A stretch of 64,000 nt of DNA from Candidatus Heimdallarchaeota archaeon (GCA_019894765.1 JAGXNT010000115.1:1-64000), one strand, 5' to 3'. Counted from the stretch's first letter, positions 53,997-63,999 are shown. A program made the numbers and translations. The notes: generated by a model from the sequence alone, not told the origin.

Positions 53997-55439
53997 TCAC
54001 GCGAAAGTATAATATTTTAGTTTTGCAGGTCGTCTTTCAATTTCACCTATTCTTGCACCAATTATTACATCGATGTTTTTCTCATCGCAAGCATCAATTA
54101 ATCTTTGAGTAATAATTCCATCAAAAATTACTTTGGTTACTCCTTTAGACTTCTGTATTTCTTCAATTATTTTTGCTACTGGAACTGTCTTAAGCTTCTT
54201 CAATTTATCATTCAGGAATATACCTTCTTGTTTTTCTTTTCCATCAATTTCTTTTACAATTGGTATTAATTCATCAGGTATTTTAGGTGGAGCGGGTTTA
54301 CTATAGCCTTCCCTACCTCTTCTATCTCTAGATTGTGGACGACGACCATCTCTTGAATATGGTCTCTTATCAGGGGGACCTCGAGAAGAAGTTCTTGGTC
54401 CGCTTCTCCCTGTAGATTGGGATGATGGTTGAGGTTTTCTTGCAGGTGGTCTACTAGTAGAAGTAGTATCAGGTTTTGCTGCAACTTTTCCTGGTGCAGG
54501 TTTTGCAGCTACTGGTGTAGCTATTGGTTTTTGTATTATCTTTGTAGCTTTTCTCTTGATTGCTTTTTCAAGGACGTCTGCTGCATGAATTTCAGATATA
54601 AAGCTTGCCTGCTCTATTGGAACTTTCTTACTTAATTGCTCAATGATTTCCTCTGGTTTAAGGTCTTCAACTTCTTTTCCTGTTGGAGCTCGGGCTACAT
54701 AATCAATATCACTATACATTAGTAGCTCTTTTAGGATTAGGTCTCCTCCTCTATCACCATCTAAAAATGCTAAAGTGGAACGTTTCTTAGTTAAATCTAT
54801 AACAACTTTTGGTACAGAAGCTCCTTCAACAGCAATAGTGTTTCTAACACCGGCTCGAAGACAGGCAGCAATATCAGCTCTCCCTTCAACTATTATTATG
54901 GAATCCGAATCATTAATTTCAGGTCCAGCTGGTAAACGTCTGTATGTGATTATTCTACCCACACGAGCAGCTTTTATTACTTCATCAGCTAATTCACTAG
55001 AATCTTGATGAGTTTCTGTAGTCCATTTCTGAAGAAGTTCAGAAGCTCTTTCTCTGATTTTCTTCATCTTTTCTACTCTTATATCATCAATCGCTTTGAT
55101 AGAGATCTTTGCGGAGCAAGGTCCAATACGATCTACTGTTTCAATTGCTGCAGCTAAGATTGATGTTTCGACTTTATCTAAGCTTGATGGGATGTCAATA
55201 TAACCTCTAGTTTTACCACCTCTGATATTCAAATTAACTTGAATGCGTCCAATTCGTCCGCTTTTCTGTAATTCTCGAAGTTCAAGTTCTTCAGAGAGTA
55301 ATCCTTCTGTTTGACCGAATAAAGCACCGACAACATCGGGTTTTTCAACCAAACCATCAATTGTGAAATCTGCACGAATCATATATTTTGTCGTTGACGG
55401 CTCATCGTGCATTGCGTTTTGTTTATTATTATCTGCCAT
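53997..55439 (-). CDS. dnaG: Archaeal DnaG (Toprim primase-like)
   Basis: This protein (480 residues from the ATG at 55439) has the archaeal DnaG layout. An N-terminal domain is marked by LFGQTEGLLSEELELRELQ. A Toprim domain carries the acidic motifs IIVEGRADIAACLRAG near 165 and AFLDGDRGGDLILKEL near 207. A Pro/Arg/Ser-rich low-complexity stretch (about 310-385) precedes the C-terminal part. In archaea DnaG binds the exosome through its N- and C-terminal domains and has weak primase activity. The ATG at 55439 follows GGAGGT by ten bases; an in-frame ATG at 55457 is upstream of that site. Confidence 0.95.
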   Translation of the reverse strand: MADNNKQNAMHDEPSTTKYMIRADFTIDGLVEKPDVVGALFGQTEGLLSEELELRELQKSGRIGRIQVNLNIRGGKTRGYIDIPSSLDKVETSILAAAIETVDRIGPCSAKISIKAIDDIRVEKMKKIRERASELLQKWTTETHQDSSELADEVIKAARVGRIITYRRLPAGPEINDSDSIIIVEGRADIAACLRAGVRNTIAVEGASVPKVVIDLTKKRSTLAFLDGDRGGDLILKELLMYSDIDYVARAPTGKEVEDLKPEEIIEQLSKKVPIEQASFISEIHAADVLEKAIKRKATKIIQKPIATPVAAKPAPGKVAAKPDTTSTSRPPARKPQPSSQSTGRSGPRTSSRGPPDKRPYSRDGRRPQSRDRRGREGYSKPAPPKIPDELIPIVKEIDGKEKQEGIFLNDKLKKLKTVPVAKIIEEIQKSKGVTKVIFDGIITQRLIDACDEKNIDVIIGARIGEIERRPAKLKYYTFA

Positions 55440-56168
55440 CTTTTTATTAACCTCCATAGTTTTTGGAGTAATAACATTTGACTAAAACAAATAATCCAAA
55501 CTCTTAGTTTTTCTTATACTTGTTTGGAATAAGCTATACCTTTTTTCAAGTTGCTTTTCCATCGCATCTTCTAAGAGTATACTATATACTTCAGATCAAA
55601 AAGAAACTAAACTTGTTAGATTTTTTTTTGTTAATTTGCCATTGGAAATATCTTTTCCAAACTACATTAATCAACATGAAATTTGATATCTAACGTCTTT
55701 TCATTTCATCAATAGAGGAATGATTTTTCCTTACTATTTTTTAATTCTCCTTTATTGGAAGGCCATAATCATGATCCGATTATACCACATTATATTTTTG
55801 TGAACGTGATTAATGATAAATAGCTTCTTACATCAATCGATTGAGCTATTTTGTTATGATTCTTTTCGATCTAATCTGTTTATTTGATTAGTTTATGTTA
55901 TTTTATCGTAATCAGTCTCATCTTTCGTTATTTTTAAACCTTTGTGACTGATTGCAATATGCTATTTGTTTTCATTCTATAAAAACTATACATATCGGCA
56001 ATTAGAAGTAAAGCAACTAAATAATCGCAATAAATGAACAACAATTATTCAGAATGGTCATTATGGTTTAATTAAAATAGTAATTCTTTTATTATTGAAC
56101 GCAACATTTCTCTATAGATTTAAAATCAGCAATATACATAAAGAAGGCAGGAAATATTTTGAGGGTAA
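55440..56168. other. Gene-free intergenic region of about 710 bases
   Basis: This stretch lies between the divergent dnaG and DUF2207 genes. It is very A/T-rich. I see no ORF of note, no tRNA-like cloverleaf and no repeats longer than a few bases, apart from the hairpin at 55818-55851 and an AGTATACT palindrome near 55577. Promoters for both neighbours should lie here. Confidence 0.5.
55818..55851. repeat. Inverted repeat with internal palindrome in the dnaG/DUF2207 gap
   Basis: AAATAGCT (55818-55825) pairs with AGCTATTT (55844-55851), an eight-base perfect stem. Within the loop, and touching the right arm, TCAATCGATTGA (55833-55844) is itself a 12-base palindrome. A dimeric DNA-binding protein site or a structured RNA is possible. 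Confidence 0.35.
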
Positions 56169-58262
56169 TTGCTGGAGGAATTCATTATTTTAAAAGATAG
56201 AAAAAATCGTTTGAAAATAGCAACAATACTAGTATTTTTGATATCATTGCAAATATTCACGTTGTCTTTAATGACAAATACTGCAATAGCAAAATTTACC
56301 GAACCTGGTGATGATGTCTTAACAATAAATGGATATTATTATTCTGACTGGAATCAAATAATCAATGTTGGAATGGATGGGTCATTGCTTGTAGAAGAAG
56401 AAATGACGTTCCACTTAGATGCTGGTTCATATGGTTTTGCTTATAGAGATTTGAAATGGCAAAGTTTTCATGATGTAGTGTCTTGGAGTATTGTTTCTGG
56501 ACCAGGAACGCCTTCAATTACTTCTTATAAAATGGAGAAAGAATCAGATATTATCCAATTCTATTGGGAGTGGTCTAGACAATCTGTCTTATCTGGTACT
56601 GAATATACTTTCATCTTAACCTACAATGTCTCTTCAGCAATGGATTTGAGAGGTAATCGTGATAGAGTCTATTGGAATGTTATTGGAGGAGAATTTGAGG
56701 TGCCGATTTATGATATTGATACCACAGTAGTCTTCCCTAAGGAATACAACATAAGTGATGTAAGATCTCAAACTTATTATCAAGGATCTGATCCTGGAGA
56801 TGATAATGGTGTAGTTTCAAATGTTGGAGGGAAAACAATTGTTACTTATCACCAAGGATCAGTGGCTGCGTATGAATCTTACACAATAGATACTGATTCA
56901 CCACCAGCTGGAATAAACATGCCCTTTTCATGGCGGGTATACTTAAATAGTAATTATTTTCTTGTAATAGCAATTGGCTTTGTGCCTATTTTCATATTCT
57001 TTATCCTGGCATTTCTAATTAAAGGCATAGATCCAAAAGCCAAAGCGATTCCTGTCTTAAATGAAGTTGCTATGAAAAAATGCACTGAATGTGGTTACAA
57101 AGATAGTCGAAGAATTCAATATTGCCCCCAATGTGGGAACAGTATGAAAACTATTAGTGAAGTTGGACCTCCAAATGATTTGTCTCCTGCTGAAGTAGGT
57201 ACTTTACTTGATGAAAAATTTGATAAAATTGACTTCGTAGCTGAAATATTTTACCTGGCAGAAAAAGGATATCTCAAGATAATTCAACCGGAAGACACTG
57301 ATGAAATGTACTTCCAAAGAACACAGAAAGAAGAGTATTTAGGGAATCTATCAATTTTTAATAAAGGAATCATTGGATTCATCGAATCAAATTCTCATGA
57401 AACACTTTGGTTTAGAGAACAAACAGCAGAATCAGATAAGCCAAAGGGAATTGCTGTTGAAGTTACATCGCTCTCAACAATAAAGGAAAATGTTTTGTCT
57501 TTGTGGAAACACAAAGATTCTGTTTACAATAAATTATCCGGTGGAGATTCAAAGTATTTTGAATCGAATCCAGAAAAAGTTAAGAGCTTTTACTTTGGAG
57601 CTTCGATAGCCGCAGGTATAGGTGGCGGAGTACTTCTATTCTTTGCTTCATCATTATTCCATATTAGTAACTTAACTTGGGGTATTTTAGGTGTAGTAAT
57701 TGCAAGCGTGATTGGTTTGGCTCTCTCATTCAAAATGCCAAAATTAACCAAACATGGTGCACAAATGAAAGCAAGTTGGCAAAGCTACTTACAATTAATA
57801 AGAGGTCAAATAATGGGTTTCCCTGATCCTTACGAGCAATTCAACTTCTCAATGGATCATTTCTCGTATCTCTTAATTGATCCGAAATTTAATTTACCTG
57901 CACATTTGAAACACATCTCTTCAGAGATTTCAACTAGACCACCTCCTACGGGTTATCACTTCATAACTCCTTACTGGTATTTTTATCCACGAATCTATAT
58001 CCCAAGACGTGGTGGGTTACGACATAGACCAATCACTGGATTCGATAGAGCAGGCAGGGGATTTGAAAGCGCAATTAGTGGTATAAGCAATATGGCAGAA
58101 AACCTGCCAAAAGCTATCTCCAACATGGCAGAAGGTTTAACCTCAGCTATCTCAAATATGAGCGAAAGCTTTACCCCACCATCTTCAAGTGGTGGAAGTA
58201 GCGGATTTGGTGGTGGCTTCAGTGGAGGAGGGGGCGGTGGTGGCGGAGGAGGAATCGGATAA
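56169..58262 (+). CDS. DUF2207-family membrane protein with zinc ribbon and Gly-rich tail
   Basis: The 697-residue protein matches DUF2207 (YciQ-like) membrane proteins. It has an N-terminal signal/anchor (about 15-38), an extracytoplasmic beta-rich domain (about 45-255), a membrane helix near 258-283 and a zinc ribbon with CTECGYKD and CPQCGNSM near 303-325. A soluble segment follows, with a second helix pair near 478-520. The C-terminus is a glycine-rich tail of FGGGF and long GGGG runs, typical of this family. Function is unknown in the family. The TTG start at 56169 follows GAGGG. A strong hairpin follows the stop. Confidence 0.85.
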   Translation: MLEEFIILKDRKNRLKIATILVFLISLQIFTLSLMTNTAIAKFTEPGDDVLTINGYYYSDWNQIINVGMDGSLLVEEEMTFHLDAGSYGFAYRDLKWQSFHDVVSWSIVSGPGTPSITSYKMEKESDIIQFYWEWSRQSVLSGTEYTFILTYNVSSAMDLRGNRDRVYWNVIGGEFEVPIYDIDTTVVFPKEYNISDVRSQTYYQGSDPGDDNGVVSNVGGKTIVTYHQGSVAAYESYTIDTDSPPAGINMPFSWRVYLNSNYFLVIAIGFVPIFIFFILAFLIKGIDPKAKAIPVLNEVAMKKCTECGYKDSRRIQYCPQCGNSMKTISEVGPPNDLSPAEVGTLLDEKFDKIDFVAEIFYLAEKGYLKIIQPEDTDEMYFQRTQKEEYLGNLSIFNKGIIGFIESNSHETLWFREQTAESDKPKGIAVEVTSLSTIKENVLSLWKHKDSVYNKLSGGDSKYFESNPEKVKSFYFGASIAAGIGGGVLLFFASSLFHISNLTWGILGVVIASVIGLALSFKMPKLTKHGAQMKASWQSYLQLIRGQIMGFPDPYEQFNFSMDHFSYLLIDPKFNLPAHLKHISSEISTRPPPTGYHFITPYWYFYPRIYIPRRGGLRHRPITGFDRAGRGFESAISGISNMAENLPKAISNMAEGLTSAISNMSESFTPPSSSGGSSGFGGGFSGGGGGGGGGGIG

Positions 58263-58284
58263 ACAATTTCAAAAAACATTAACA

Positions 58285-58321
58285 GGATCAAAAACTTGAT
58301 CCTATTATCCTCTTTTTTTTC
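58285..58321 (+). terminator. Hairpin and T-tract after the DUF2207 gene
   Basis: AGGATCAA pairs with TTGATCCT around AAAC (58285-58304), followed by TTATCCTC and a run of T. It resembles a typical intrinsic terminator. Confidence 0.65.
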
Positions 58322-58360
58322 CAAAAATAAAAAAATAAGAAAAAGAACAAGCATGAAATC

Positions 58361-58915
58361 TTATTCTTTCTTTTTCTCGGCAATAACTCGTGGTTTCTTT
58401 AATGGTTCACCTGTTTCAGCGTCGCATTGAACTACAACTGTTTTTGCTAATTGATCTGCTAATCGTTGTCTATTCTTATCGTTGGTAATGAAATACCAAG
58501 CAATTACTACAGGTATCCAAGTTGCTTCGATTCCACCGATAATTGCTCTTATTACTAGCTGCATCAAATCTCCGTCTTTTACAGGGCGTAGAGTCCACTT
58601 AGCTTCATCTTCAATGAACATTATCTTTATGTTCTGCTTTTTCTTTCCGAAGGTTTGACCATCCTTTTTATAAGGCATCCATACGAAAAGATAAATGCCT
58701 GCTGCAAAACCTACAAGATATAATGGTATAGAGATGAGATATCCTATAACTATCATTGCTGTTGATGCAATGGCAAAACCAATACCAAGGAAGATACCCA
58801 TAAATATACCAGCTGCAGCTTCGATTCCAAAAATAATTAAGTAATCGATTAATCCAGCAAAAAGGCGCTCATTAAAGGTTGCCAAAGCAACTTTCACATC
58901 TGGTTTTTCACTCAT
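58361..58915 (-). CDS. RDD-family membrane protein
   Basis: The 184-residue protein fits the RDD family: an N-terminal FNERLFAGLIDYLIIF, in which Arg and Asp of the family signature are present, then a second helix region (about 55-85) and a KKDGQTFGKKKQNIKIM segment typical of the family. Three or four helices are predicted. RDD proteins may transport ions or small molecules, but function is not settled. I start at the ATG at 58915 after GGAGTTAG; an upstream start at 58957 would add 14 unsupported residues. Confidence 0.85.
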   Translation of the reverse strand: MSEKPDVKVALATFNERLFAGLIDYLIIFGIEAAAGIFMGIFLGIGFAIASTAMIVIGYLISIPLYLVGFAAGIYLFVWMPYKKDGQTFGKKKQNIKIMFIEDEAKWTLRPVKDGDLMQLVIRAIIGGIEATWIPVVIAWYFITNDKNRQRLADQLAKTVVVQCDAETGEPLKKPRVIAEKKKE

Positions 58916-59118
58916 AATACTAACTCCAATTAAATGGATAATTAACAATAAGTCCAAGAGCTCTTTTCATATAAAAACAATTTTGGAATGAAAACTGGGA
59001 GAAACACAAAATAGATGAATCTCAAATAAAACAGAAGAACCTTTAAAAATTCCAAAAACCACTCAGTCTAGAGATTTTTGTCACAAAGGACTCATCGACA
59101 AAAATTTGGTGATTATAT

Positions 59119-60626
59119 ATGGCAGAACAAATTGAAATGACTGAGAAAGGCTCAGCAAATGCAGGAGATGGTGGAGCCATAAAAGAAGCAACGAAAACCG
59201 GCTGGAGAAATGCCTTCCTCTGGTATTCGTATGATGCTGCTGACACTTTTCACAATTAGTAATTAGTCTAGCATATACTCCATTTGCTCTCCTTATTGGA
59301 ATTGCATATATGGGTTGGTCTTATCAGACATCTTTCGTTATTACTTCAGTTTTTATGGCTGCGTCTAATTTGTTAATAGCTATTATGGGACCAGTTCTCG
59401 GGTCTTTTTCAGATAATATGGGTAAAAGAAAAGTTGCAGTAATAATGGCTGCAAGTGTTATGATCGCTACTACTGCACTAATAACTACTTGGGTGAATTT
59501 CTGGTGGGCTTCAATTTTATTCTTAATAGCCAATTTCTGTTACCAGGCTGGCAGAATGTTTTACGATGCGCAAATCCCATTCATTGCAGAAACTAAGAAA
59601 CGCTCGCTTATACAAGCTGTTGGTGGTTCGTTAGCCTTTTTTGGTTCCGTTTTCGGTGTCTTAACAACTATGATTTTAGGCCTGGTTTTAGGTGATTGGA
59701 CTCATATTGATACAGCTATCTGGGATGCAAATCCTAGTGAATATTCTGGTAAGATAGATATTATCATAGCTGAGCTTAATGGTATCATTAGATGGTTGTT
59801 CTTAATTGGTGCTATTGTTATTCTGTTAATGTCTATTCCATACATTTTCCACAAGGAAGTCGAGAATCCCACTAATATCTCTATTAAGGAAAACCTAAAA
59901 GAATCATTGAAAACCTTCAGAACTACTGGTAGGGATATTCTCAAGGATAGGAATTCCATACTCTTCTTTTTGAGTTGGTTCTTTATTACTGACGCAGCAA
60001 ATACGGCTATACTGTATATGGCTGTGGGTTACTCGCCTGCGGTTACGAATTATGTTATTTTTGCAGGCATAGGTGGCAGTCTGATTTTCGCTATACTTAC
60101 GGGTCTTTTCATGAATAAGTATGGCCCGAGACTTACGTTTATAATAAATGGTATAAGCTGGGCTATTGCGATAATCATAGTGTTCTTTTCTGGTTGGCAA
60201 TACAAAACAGAATTGGTTTGGAATGGTTGGAGTTTTAATACGATAATTCATGAGCTTCCTAAATGGTGGATGTTTATCGGAGCCTTCTTCATCGGAATAG
60301 GTTTTGGTGGCATTTGGATCGTAGGTAGACAGTTTATAATGATCTTGGCTCCTCCAAGTAGACTTGCTCAATATGGTGGTTTCCAGAAAATCGCAGGCAG
60401 AGTAAGTGCTATTGCCTCACCACTTATCTTCGCAGGATTAATTTATGCTTTCACGGGACAATTCGGAGTGCATCATGCATATAGGTTCGCATTAGCAGGT
60501 TTACTGCTATTCTTTATCATTGGTGTGATACTGCTGTTCTTTATCAAAGATCCTCATAAACGATACTTAGCCGGTGAACGTGCCCCCTATAAAGACCTAT
60601 ATCCTCCCAAGGAATCTAAAAAATAG
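59119..60626 (+). pseudogene. MFS transporter with a frameshift near its N-terminus
   Basis: The gene starts at an ATG at 59119 and codes 46 residues ending FLWYSYDAADTFHN before a TAG at 59257. From 59244 a second frame continues without a break to 60626 (from HFSQLVISLAYTPF). WYSYDxA then a helix is the start of UMF1/Atg22-like transporters, so the two parts belong together. Adding one base in the TTTT at 59247-59250 would give DTFSQLVISL and restore one protein of about 500 residues. The rest has about 11 helices and the MFS loop GSFSDNMGKRK. It may be a sequence error, a recent pseudogene or programmed frameshifting. The solute is unknown. Confidence 0.8.
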
Positions 60627-60653
60627 AAAGATAGGTTCTTAGAACCTTTCTTT
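60627..60653. terminator. Hairpin and T-rich tract after the MFS gene
   Basis: AGGTTC pairs with GAACCT around TTA, and the stem extends by six more pairs beyond one mismatch. TTTCTTTTTCTCTTCTTTTTTT follows. It also lies before the opposing AhpD-like stop. Confidence 0.6.
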
Positions 60654-60667
60654 TTCTCTTCTTTTTT

Positions 60668-61033
60668 TTATGTAAGCTCTTTTCCATCTTCCACTAATTT
60701 TAAGCATTCTTCAAAAATTTCTACTGCTTTTCTTAGGTGAGGAATGATAATTGATCCTCCAACTATTAATGCTACATTCATTGCTTCAAAAAATTCTTCA
60801 GAAGTGACTCCTTCTTTTACACAATTAATGATATGGTATGTTATACAGTCATTGCACCTGAGCACTGTTGATGCTACAAGTCCCAGTAACTCTTTTACTT
60901 TTATAGATAAAGCTCCATCTTCATATGCTCTAGAATCAAGAGCGAAGAATCGCTTGATTTGCTTATTATCACTAGCCATTATTCTCTCATTCATTTTCTC
61001 TCTGTAACGTTTAAACTCTTCAAGTTTGTTCAT
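60668..61033 (-). CDS. AhpD/carboxymuconolactone decarboxylase-like protein
   Basis: The 121-residue protein fits the CMD/AhpD family. It has the family's catalytic pattern C-x-x-C ... H in LRCNDCITYHI, and a helical body with REKMNERIMASDNKQI before it. Such proteins act as thiol-based peroxidases/reductases or as decarboxylases. With the CxxC pair present, an AhpD-like redox role is more likely. The ATG follows AGGTG. It is convergent with the MFS gene and divergent from the winged-helix membrane protein. Confidence 0.88.
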   Translation of the reverse strand: MNKLEEFKRYREKMNERIMASDNKQIKRFFALDSRAYEDGALSIKVKELLGLVASTVLRCNDCITYHIINCVKEGVTSEEFFEAMNVALIVGGSIIIPHLRKAVEIFEECLKLVEDGKELT

Positions 61034-61187
61034 AAAAACACACCTGTATTTATCAAATAATCATTTTACCTCATTAATACACTTTTTGTATAACTCTAAT
61101 ACATTATTCACCCGAAAAATATTAAGCAAAGGTTTTTTTCGTATAAGATGGAAGATAATATAGTTAACTCATAGAGGAGAATTTGTA

Positions 61188-61889
61188 TTGGCAAGAACAG
61201 CTCTTAAATGGATCTTAGGTATTTTACTTACAATTGCTGGCTTCTTTATAGCTGGTGTTGTAATTATTGGTTACACTATGGATGTCTCATGGGACAATAG
61301 TTTTGGTGGAATGATTAGTGGAATCGTTATGGGATCAATATTCTTTGTTCCTGGTCTTATCTTCATTATCTTAGCATTAATTGATGTCTCTAATAATGCA
61401 TTTGATTTGAGAATATCCAAAATCTTAGAAGAAAATGATCGTATTTCTCCTCCTAAACTCGCTGAAAAAGCTCATAGCAATGAAGATAAAATTGAGAAAT
61501 CAGTTTCAAGAATAATTGAAAAGGGTTTGATTATCGTTTATTTTGATAAAGCAACTGGAGAATTCGTTACTCAAGAAGGACGAGCTATTGCTGAAAGAGT
61601 AATTGGAATTATTGATTCAAAAAGAAGAATTACTTTAGAAGAATTAGTTGCTGAGACAGGTATGACTCATGACGAAGTGAAGCGTATTGTCGTTGGCATG
61701 GAAAAACGAGGTTTATTCAGCGGAACGTATGATTGGAAAAGCGGTAAAATTCTCTCCAAGGATGGCACACGCATGTTAGCTGATGCAGAGACAAATTGTC
61801 CTCACTGTGGAGCTAATCTAACTGAACCCCCACTCAAGGGCGAAGAAATTAAGTGCGAATTCTGTGGAGAAATTATAACAGGTAAGTGA
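61188..61889 (+). CDS. Membrane-anchored winged-helix and zinc-ribbon protein
   Basis: The 233-residue protein has two membrane helices (about 7-30 and 43-68). A cytosolic part follows with two tandem winged-helix-like segments (KILEENDRISPPKLAEKA and IDSKRRITLEELVAETGMTH). The C-terminus is a zinc ribbon (CPHCGANLTEPP and CEFCGEIITGK). This layout is frequent in Asgard and other archaeal proteins of unknown role and suggests a membrane-bound regulator or a PCI-like scaffold. The TTG start at 61188 follows GAGGAGA. It is convergent with the GNAT gene. Confidence 0.75.
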   Translation: MARTALKWILGILLTIAGFFIAGVVIIGYTMDVSWDNSFGGMISGIVMGSIFFVPGLIFIILALIDVSNNAFDLRISKILEENDRISPPKLAEKAHSNEDKIEKSVSRIIEKGLIIVYFDKATGEFVTQEGRAIAERVIGIIDSKRRITLEELVAETGMTHDEVKRIVVGMEKRGLFSGTYDWKSGKILSKDGTRMLADAETNCPHCGANLTEPPLKGEEIKCEFCGEIITGK

Positions 61890-61902
61890 GTGTTTTTCAC
61901 AC

Positions 61903-62361
61903 TCATGTCTTCTTTATTTTTCGTGCCATTAAATATGCATCAGACATGTCGTCATAGTATTGTTCTATTGTATTTATAATTCTAAAACCATATCTCTCAT
62001 AGAATTTTATCGCTGCGTTATTGGTTAATCGAACTTCCAAGCGTATCAAATTGATTGGTAGCATTTCTGAAATTTCAATAGTTCTCTCCAATAATTTTGA
62101 ACCAATGCCTTTTCTTCGATAATCTAAATCTACAGCAAGGATCTTAATGTGTGTTGTCTTGATTGAATAAATACCAAAAGCAACAAAACCTACTACAATC
62201 TCTTTTCCAACCAACTCAGCAACATAAAAATGCTCTCTATCAAATAATGACTTGATAATTTCTTCTGCATCTTCTTCTGGAAAGCTCTCAATACTTATTT
62301 TTATTACTTTATGGTAATCCTTTTTCTGCACTTTACGAATACCAATTTCTAATTCTGTCAT
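61903..62361 (-). CDS. GNAT-family N-acetyltransferase
   Basis: The 152-residue protein has the GNAT core: VVGFVAFGIYS, IKILAVDLDYRRKGIGSKLLE with the acetyl-CoA motif R-R-K-G-I-G, LEVRLTNNAAIKFYERYGFR and a final YYDDMSDAYLM. It resembles RimI-like N-terminal protein acetyltransferases in the sequence ERYGFRIINTIEQYYDD. RimI-type or amino-acid acetylation remain undetermined. The length is normal. The ATG at 62361 has no clear Shine-Dalgarno sequence. Confidence 0.9.
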   Translation of the reverse strand: MTELEIGIRKVQKKDYHKVIKISIESFPEEDAEEIIKSLFDREHFYVAELVGKEIVVGFVAFGIYSIKTTHIKILAVDLDYRRKGIGSKLLERTIEISEMLPINLIRLEVRLTNNAAIKFYERYGFRIINTIEQYYDDMSDAYLMARKIKKT

Positions 62362-62616
62362 TGAGTATCTTACTTCCCTATCCGAGTTAATGAACTCGTG
62401 AATGTTTTCTTTTAAGAATTTTTAGCAAACATCTTTTATAGTAGCTATGCTTGTTATATCATTTGTCACTGAATCTTTTACCTAGAATCAGGTATAAAAA
62501 CTATGAAAGAAGCATAACGCTTATTTAGTAGTGAAAATCCCTCAAAATATGTAAAATGAATTCGTTTCAAAAGAATACCTTTCATCACTTCATTATCTAA
62601 AAACGGAGCATTAAGA

Positions 62617-63843
62617 ATGTCGACTAATATTACAGAGATAATAAAAAATTTGAGTTCCAAAGACGCCACAAAGAGAGTGAAAGCAGCAAAAGTCCTTGGA
62701 GATTTAGGAAGTAGAAAAGCTACTGCTGAATTAATGAAGGCATTAAATGAAAATCCAGATGTTGATACAAGAATTGCCTGTGCACAAGCTCTTGGAAAAA
62801 TTGGCGATAGAGAAGCAACAGAATTAATCATTGATACTTTTAAACGTGATCCTAATAAAAAAGTTAAAGCAACTTTGCTCTCTGCTTTAGGTGAACTTGG
62901 TGATGATTCTGCTTTTGATACTCTCATGGATGCAATGCTTAATGAAAAGCTATTAGTTATTCGTGAAGCTGCAACAGCTGCACTTGGGAAATTAAATAAT
63001 AAATCTGCAGCAGAAGATTTGCAGAATCTAGTTCGTACCGATAAGAACACAAAAATTGTTGTTGCTGCAATAAAATCTCTTTATCTTTTAGGTGAAAGAA
63101 AAGCTGCTCCTCTATTCAAAGAATTACTTGAAACATCAGAAAATATAGAAATACGTTCTGAGGTTGCTTCAGGCTTAGGACGAATTGGTGGAAGAGCTGC
63201 TATCCAACCATTAGTAGCTGTTTTGACGAAAGAAGAAAGTGAAGTTGTGAGAGAAGCAATAATAGTCTCTTTAGGTAGAATTGCAAATACTACTGCTGTG
63301 GATCCTCTCATTAGTGCTCTAAAGAAAGATAAGAGTCCTTTAGTTAGAAAGAGTGCTGCTTGGGCGCTAAGAAGGATAAGAGATGGTCGAATTACTGCTG
63401 CATTAATGTCACAACTAGATAAGGAAACTTTTGAAGCTGTTAAACAGGAAATAATCTCCTCATTAGGAAAACACCGAGAAAAAAAAGCAGTAAATGCTAT
63501 TATTGATACACTAAAAAACTCTAAAGACGAACAAGTAAGAAGATCAGCAGCTATTGCATTGGGAGACATAAATGATAAGAAAGCTGTTGAACCACTGCTT
63601 CATCAACTCGAAGTTGATAAAATCCCAGAAGTCAGAAAATATGCTGCATGGTCACTAAGCAAACTAAAGAGTGTTAATTCTAAAGATCACTTGGTAGCTC
63701 TCAAAAAGAAAGAAAAAGACTCTGAAGTTAAGGATATGATTCAATCTGCAATAAATGCGATAGATAACGCAATTCATCACGCTGAAGAAGATGCGAAAAA
63801 AGCAGAGGAACGAGCTAAAAGAGAAGAATATTATTATTTCTAA
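62617..63843 (+). CDS. HEAT-repeat protein (PBS-lyase-like repeats)
   Basis: The 408-residue protein consists of about eleven 31-residue HEAT repeats, such as RVKAAKVLGDLGSRKATAEL, RIACAQALGKIGDREATELI and RRSAAIALGDINDKKAVEPL. Each has the Ala-Leu-Gly helix-turn of PBS lyase-type HEAT repeats. The last 45 residues are charged and rich in Glu and Lys. Such solenoids bind proteins. It has no catalytic motif and no membrane segment. The ATG at 62617 gives the full first repeat. Confidence 0.9.
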   Translation: MSTNITEIIKNLSSKDATKRVKAAKVLGDLGSRKATAELMKALNENPDVDTRIACAQALGKIGDREATELIIDTFKRDPNKKVKATLLSALGELGDDSAFDTLMDAMLNEKLLVIREAATAALGKLNNKSAAEDLQNLVRTDKNTKIVVAAIKSLYLLGERKAAPLFKELLETSENIEIRSEVASGLGRIGGRAAIQPLVAVLTKEESEVVREAIIVSLGRIANTTAVDPLISALKKDKSPLVRKSAAWALRRIRDGRITAALMSQLDKETFEAVKQEIISSLGKHREKKAVNAIIDTLKNSKDEQVRRSAAIALGDINDKKAVEPLLHQLEVDKIPEVRKYAAWSLSKLKSVNSKDHLVALKKKEKDSEVKDMIQSAINAIDNAIHHAEEDAKKAEERAKREEYYYF

Positions 63844-63867
63844 TGAAATTCTCTTTTGGAATTCCTA

Positions 63868-63999
63868 TCACTTCATTAATTTTTCTTGGTGATATTCACC
63901 AATTAATTCCCCAAAAGAAAGTCCTTTACTAGAAGCTATTGCAAAAGTAATTTTGTAATTATTGCCTTTCTTCACTTTTTCAAGCTGATCGGGAGCTTT
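63868..63999 (-). CDS. Partial unknown gene cut by the right window edge
   Basis: On the minus strand a frame enters at 63999 and ends with TGA at 63868. The 43 visible residues include GNNYKITFAIASSKGLSFGE and end IGEYHQEKLMK. The segment is a protein C-terminus and the 5' part lies beyond the window. Nothing specific can be recognised. It is convergent with the HEAT-repeat gene. Confidence 0.5.
   Translation of the reverse strand, partial: KAPDQLEKVKKGNNYKITFAIASSKGLSFGELIGEYHQEKLMK

Noticed and set aside
57995..58354. A minus-strand proline-rich frame over the DUF2207 tail
   Set aside because: It is the antisense of the Gly-rich tail of a real gene; the prolines come from reversed GGN codons.
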